Part shown: piece by piece, positions 5,718 to 7,610 of the stretch
How positions within the stretch are numbered: the stretch's first letter is position 1
Layout: each line of letters begins with the position of its first letter
DNA from: Proteiniphilum sp. UBA5267
Lineage (GTDB): Bacteria > Bacteroidota > Bacteroidia > Bacteroidales > Dysgonomonadaceae
Direction: 5' to 3'
NCBI GenBank assembly: GCA_002411515.1
Contig: DHTF01000063.1
Coordinates: forward strand, 3,967 to 11,576
Length of the DNA stretch: 7,610 nucleotides
Notes under the pieces: model-generated
Database searches by the model: none
Seen by the model: only the letters and a program-made list of their open reading frames with translations
What the model was told of the DNA's origin: nothing
Position numbers and translations under genes: made by a program

Positions 5718-7361
5718 ATGATTCAACAAAATTTCATACAACTATACGAGGAAAGTTTCAAAAAAAACTGGGACCTTCCGGCTTTAACCGACTATAAAGA
5801 AGGAAATTCCTATACTTATGGGGAACTGGCTCAAAAAATTGCGGAGCTTCATCTGCTTTTTTCAAAGCTGGGTATCGAGAAAGGAGATAAGATCGCACTG
5901 GTGGGCAAAAACCACTCTTCCTGGTCTATCCTGTTCATGGCGACCATCACTTATGGCGCCGTCATTGTACCCATTCTGCATGAATTTAACCCCGACAGCA
6001 TCGAACAGATCATCGGGCATTCCGATTCAAAACTGGTATTCATTAACGATTCACTGTGGCATAAACTGGAAAAGAAACGTGTCACGGTTCCAGTCTTCGA
6101 TATACCGGCCTTCTCTCTTTTGCAGGGTGATGTAGCCACCACAGACATCATAAACAACCTCGCTGAATCATTCCATCAACACTATCGCAACGGTTTTACG
6201 AGAGACGATATTCGTTATGCACAAGTGGGTAATGAGGAGGTGGTCTGCATCAATTACACCTCCGGAACCACAGGCTTCAGCAAAGGGGTCATGATCACGG
6301 CGAATAACTTTGCCGGCAATGTCATCTATGCTGACAAACTCAGGCTACTTTTCACCGGCGATCGCATGCTGGCATTTCTTCCCATGGCACATGTCTATGG
6401 CTGTGCCTTTGATTTTCTCTATGCACTCTCTGCCGGGGTACACATTACATTGCTGGGATTGATTCCCTCACCACAGAATCTGATACAGGCACTACAAGAA
6501 GTCAGGCCAAACCTGATCATCACCGTTCCATTGATTTTTGAGAAGATCTACAAAAAGAAAATACTCCCCATCATCGGCAAGCCAGTTGTAAAATTCCTCC
6601 TGAGGATTCCGGTTATCAACAGGTTGATATTAAATAAAATAAAACAGTCGCTCGTGAAATCTCTGGGCGGAAACTTCCGGGAGGTAATTATTGGCGGTGC
6701 AGCACTGAATGCTGAAGTGGAAGCCTTTTTCCACAAAATGGCATTCCCATTTACCGTGGGGTATGGAATGACCGAATGTGCCCCGCTTATCTCCTATGAT
6801 CATCACCAGGAGTTTGTCCCTACATCGTGTGGTTCGGTGCTCGAAGAGATCATGGAAGCACGCATCGATTCGCCTGATCCGGAGAAAATACCTGGAGAGA
6901 TTCAGGTGCGGGGTGAAAATGTGATGAAAGGCTATTATAAAAATCCAGAAGCTACTGCAGAAGCTTTCACCGCTGACGGATGGCTCAAAACAGGTGACTC
7001 GGGTATCCTGACAGGGCGACGACTCTACATCAAAGGACGCATTAAGACGATGATTCTCACAGCCAACGGTCAGAATGTATATCCCGAAGAGATTGAATCG
7101 AGACTAAACAACCTTCCCTACATCGCAGAAAGCATCGTGGTGTTGCGTGAATTCAAACTGGTGGCACTGGTTTACCCTGATATGGCAGCCATAGAAGCCG
7201 ACAAAATTGACAGCGACAAACTTACCCTGATCATGAACGAGAACAAAGCTATCTTGAATAAATCAGTGGCACAGTATGAGAAAATATCTGCTATTGAGAT
7301 TGTTAGCAAGGAATTTGAGAAAACTCCCAAGAAAAGCATCAAACGATTTCTTTACAGTTAA
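5718..7361 (+). CDS. Long-chain fatty acid-CoA ligase (AMP-forming)
   Basis: A 547-residue ANL-superfamily adenylating enzyme, expected to activate fatty acids to acyl-CoA through an acyl-AMP intermediate in the cytoplasm or at the membrane. Core motifs are present: A3 P-loop YTSGTTGFSKG (180-190), LPMAHVYG (221-228), GGAAL (326-330), A5 GYGMTE (348-353), A7 GWLKTGD (421-427) and the A8 hinge KGRIKTMILTANGQNVYPEEIE (439-460, with G451, N453 and E457-E460). At the C-terminus the A10 region reads TPKKSIKR (536-543). By ungapped comparison with TPTxKxKR of other long-chain ligases, the usual catalytic lysine position holds S540, with lysines at 538, 539 and 542. The length is somewhat short for the COG1022 group (often about 600). 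I chose the ATG at 5718 because it follows the promoter; the open frame to 5502 runs through the promoter and encodes unlikely sequence. It is divergent from mtaB. Chain-length specificity is unknown. Confidence 0.9.
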   Translation: MIQQNFIQLYEESFKKNWDLPALTDYKEGNSYTYGELAQKIAELHLLFSKLGIEKGDKIALVGKNHSSWSILFMATITYGAVIVPILHEFNPDSIEQIIGHSDSKLVFINDSLWHKLEKKRVTVPVFDIPAFSLLQGDVATTDIINNLAESFHQHYRNGFTRDDIRYAQVGNEEVVCINYTSGTTGFSKGVMITANNFAGNVIYADKLRLLFTGDRMLAFLPMAHVYGCAFDFLYALSAGVHITLLGLIPSPQNLIQALQEVRPNLIITVPLIFEKIYKKKILPIIGKPVVKFLLRIPVINRLILNKIKQSLVKSLGGNFREVIIGGAALNAEVEAFFHKMAFPFTVGYGMTECAPLISYDHHQEFVPTSCGSVLEEIMEARIDSPDPEKIPGEIQVRGENVMKGYYKNPEATAEAFTADGWLKTGDSGILTGRRLYIKGRIKTMILTANGQNVYPEEIESRLNNLPYIAESIVVLREFKLVALVYPDMAAIEADKIDSDKLTLIMNENKAILNKSVAQYEKISAIEIVSKEFEKTPKKSIKRFLYS

Positions 7362-7405
7362 TCGATCTATTGGCGGACCATATGATAGAATAACAACCGA
7401 TTAAC
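7357..7405 (+). other. Inverted repeat spanning the acyl-CoA synthetase stop codon
   Basis: GTTAATCG (7357-7364, containing the TAA stop) and CGATTAAC (7398-7405) are exact reverse complements 33 bases apart. Between them CTAT (7367-7370) can pair with ATAG (7385-7388), and TGG with CCA around CGGA (7371-7380), so the transcript could fold into a stacked, interrupted hairpin. The 3' flank (CTTATTTAAC) is not a good U-tract, so I do not call it a confident terminator, although no better one follows this gene. Confidence 0.35.
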
Positions 7406-7448
7406 CTTATTTAACTATAATTTCTTGCCCACTTTATGTTTTAGAACA

Positions 7449-7467
7449 TATTTTTGATTTAATTTTG
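7449..7467 (+). promoter_or_regulatory. Two overlapping-region -7 boxes for the right-edge gene
   Basis: TATTTTTG (7449-7456) and TAATTTTG (7460-7467) both match TAnnTTTG in full. The second is followed by CA, as in the acyl-CoA synthetase promoter (TTTGCA). A TTG at 7425-7427 lies 21 bases before the first box; the second has no evident -33 partner. A transcript from here would carry a leader of about 120 bases before the start codon at 7596. Confidence 0.5.
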
Positions 7468-7595
7468 CATCGTTTTTAAGAAGGAACATTTTCCTTAAGC
7501 ATATGAGTAGAGGTAACTTTGGTGACGATATTACATAGCAGGGAAAACGACACCATTTATTGAAATAAATTATTTATCGTTTAAAATTTTTAAGA
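7468..7595 (+). other. Long 5' leader with small hairpin and 11-codon open frame
   Basis: This stretch separates the promoter boxes from the ATG at 7596. It contains a 6-bp hairpin, AAGGAA (7481-7486) with TTCCTT (7491-7496) around CATT. An open frame of 11 codons follows (ATG 7503 to TAG 7536-7538, peptide MSRGNFGDDIT), then an A/T-rich tail before the start codon. A third full -7 match, TAACTTTG, lies at 7514-7521, so a shorter leader is possible. I recognise no known riboswitch, and translation of the small frame is unproven. Confidence 0.3.
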
Positions 7596-7610
7596 ATGAA
7601 AAAAGTATTG
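7596..7610 (+). CDS. Start of an unidentified gene, cut by the window edge
   Basis: Only five codons are visible (MKKVL), which resemble the beginning of a signal peptide. The ATG is preceded by an A/T-rich stretch without a Shine-Dalgarno sequence, usual for Bacteroidota, and lies downstream of promoter-like boxes with a long leader. An exported or outer-membrane protein is plausible, but the product cannot be named from this fragment. Confidence 0.5.

Noticed and set aside
1..7610. Search for a mobile element, CRISPR array, defence island, tRNA or integration site
   Set aside because: No transposase, recombinase, spaced repeats or cloverleaf was seen. Every long coding region belongs to a common chromosomal family and the base composition looks even throughout.

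Overview
The window looks like ordinary core chromosome of a Bacteroidota species, most likely order Bacteroidales. The evidence is a PorT-type component of the type IX secretion system (T9SS), promoter-like elements of the Bacteroidota form (TAnnTTTG at -7, TTTG at -33), start codons without clear Shine-Dalgarno sequences, and the gene run mtaB, lipid A-type acyltransferase, family 2 glycosyltransferase. A Dysgonomonadaceae or Porphyromonadaceae member fits, but this is inference. I found no mobile element, CRISPR array, tRNA, rRNA or phage gene.

Layout. Positions 1-103 hold an 11-bp tandem duplication and a strong bidirectional hairpin terminator. A secreted PHP-domain phosphoesterase (104-1177, minus) follows. 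Next is a 55-residue 2[4Fe-4S] ferredoxin (1292-1459, minus) with its own terminator and promoter-like box. Divergent from it is porT (1603-2310, plus). porT converges on, and overlaps by 13 bp, a three-gene minus-strand operon read mtaB, acyltransferase, glycosyltransferase (5538 down to 2298), with junctions of 1 bp overlap and 5 bp gap. Divergent from mtaB across 179 bp is a long-chain acyl-CoA synthetase (5718-7361, plus). Its upstream region has a near-ideal promoter and an 8-bp inverted repeat over the -7 box. The last 234 bp before 7596 form a noncoding leader with several promoter-like boxes, ending at the first five codons of an unidentified gene.

Function. Several genes point at the cell envelope: PorT (T9SS, outer membrane), the acyltransferase (lipid A acylation), the glycosyltransferase (probably surface polysaccharide or LPS sugar), the exported phosphoesterase, and the acyl-CoA synthetase (fatty acid activation). 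MtaB (tRNA ms2t6A37 formation) is the operon's odd partner. The ferredoxin fits an anaerobic or fermentative electron economy.

I see no convincing new multi-gene system. The points most worth a second look are the serine at the usual catalytic-lysine position of the acyl-CoA synthetase, the inverted repeat over that gene's promoter, the structured leader at the right edge, and the stop-over-stop overlap of porT with the glycosyltransferase gene.
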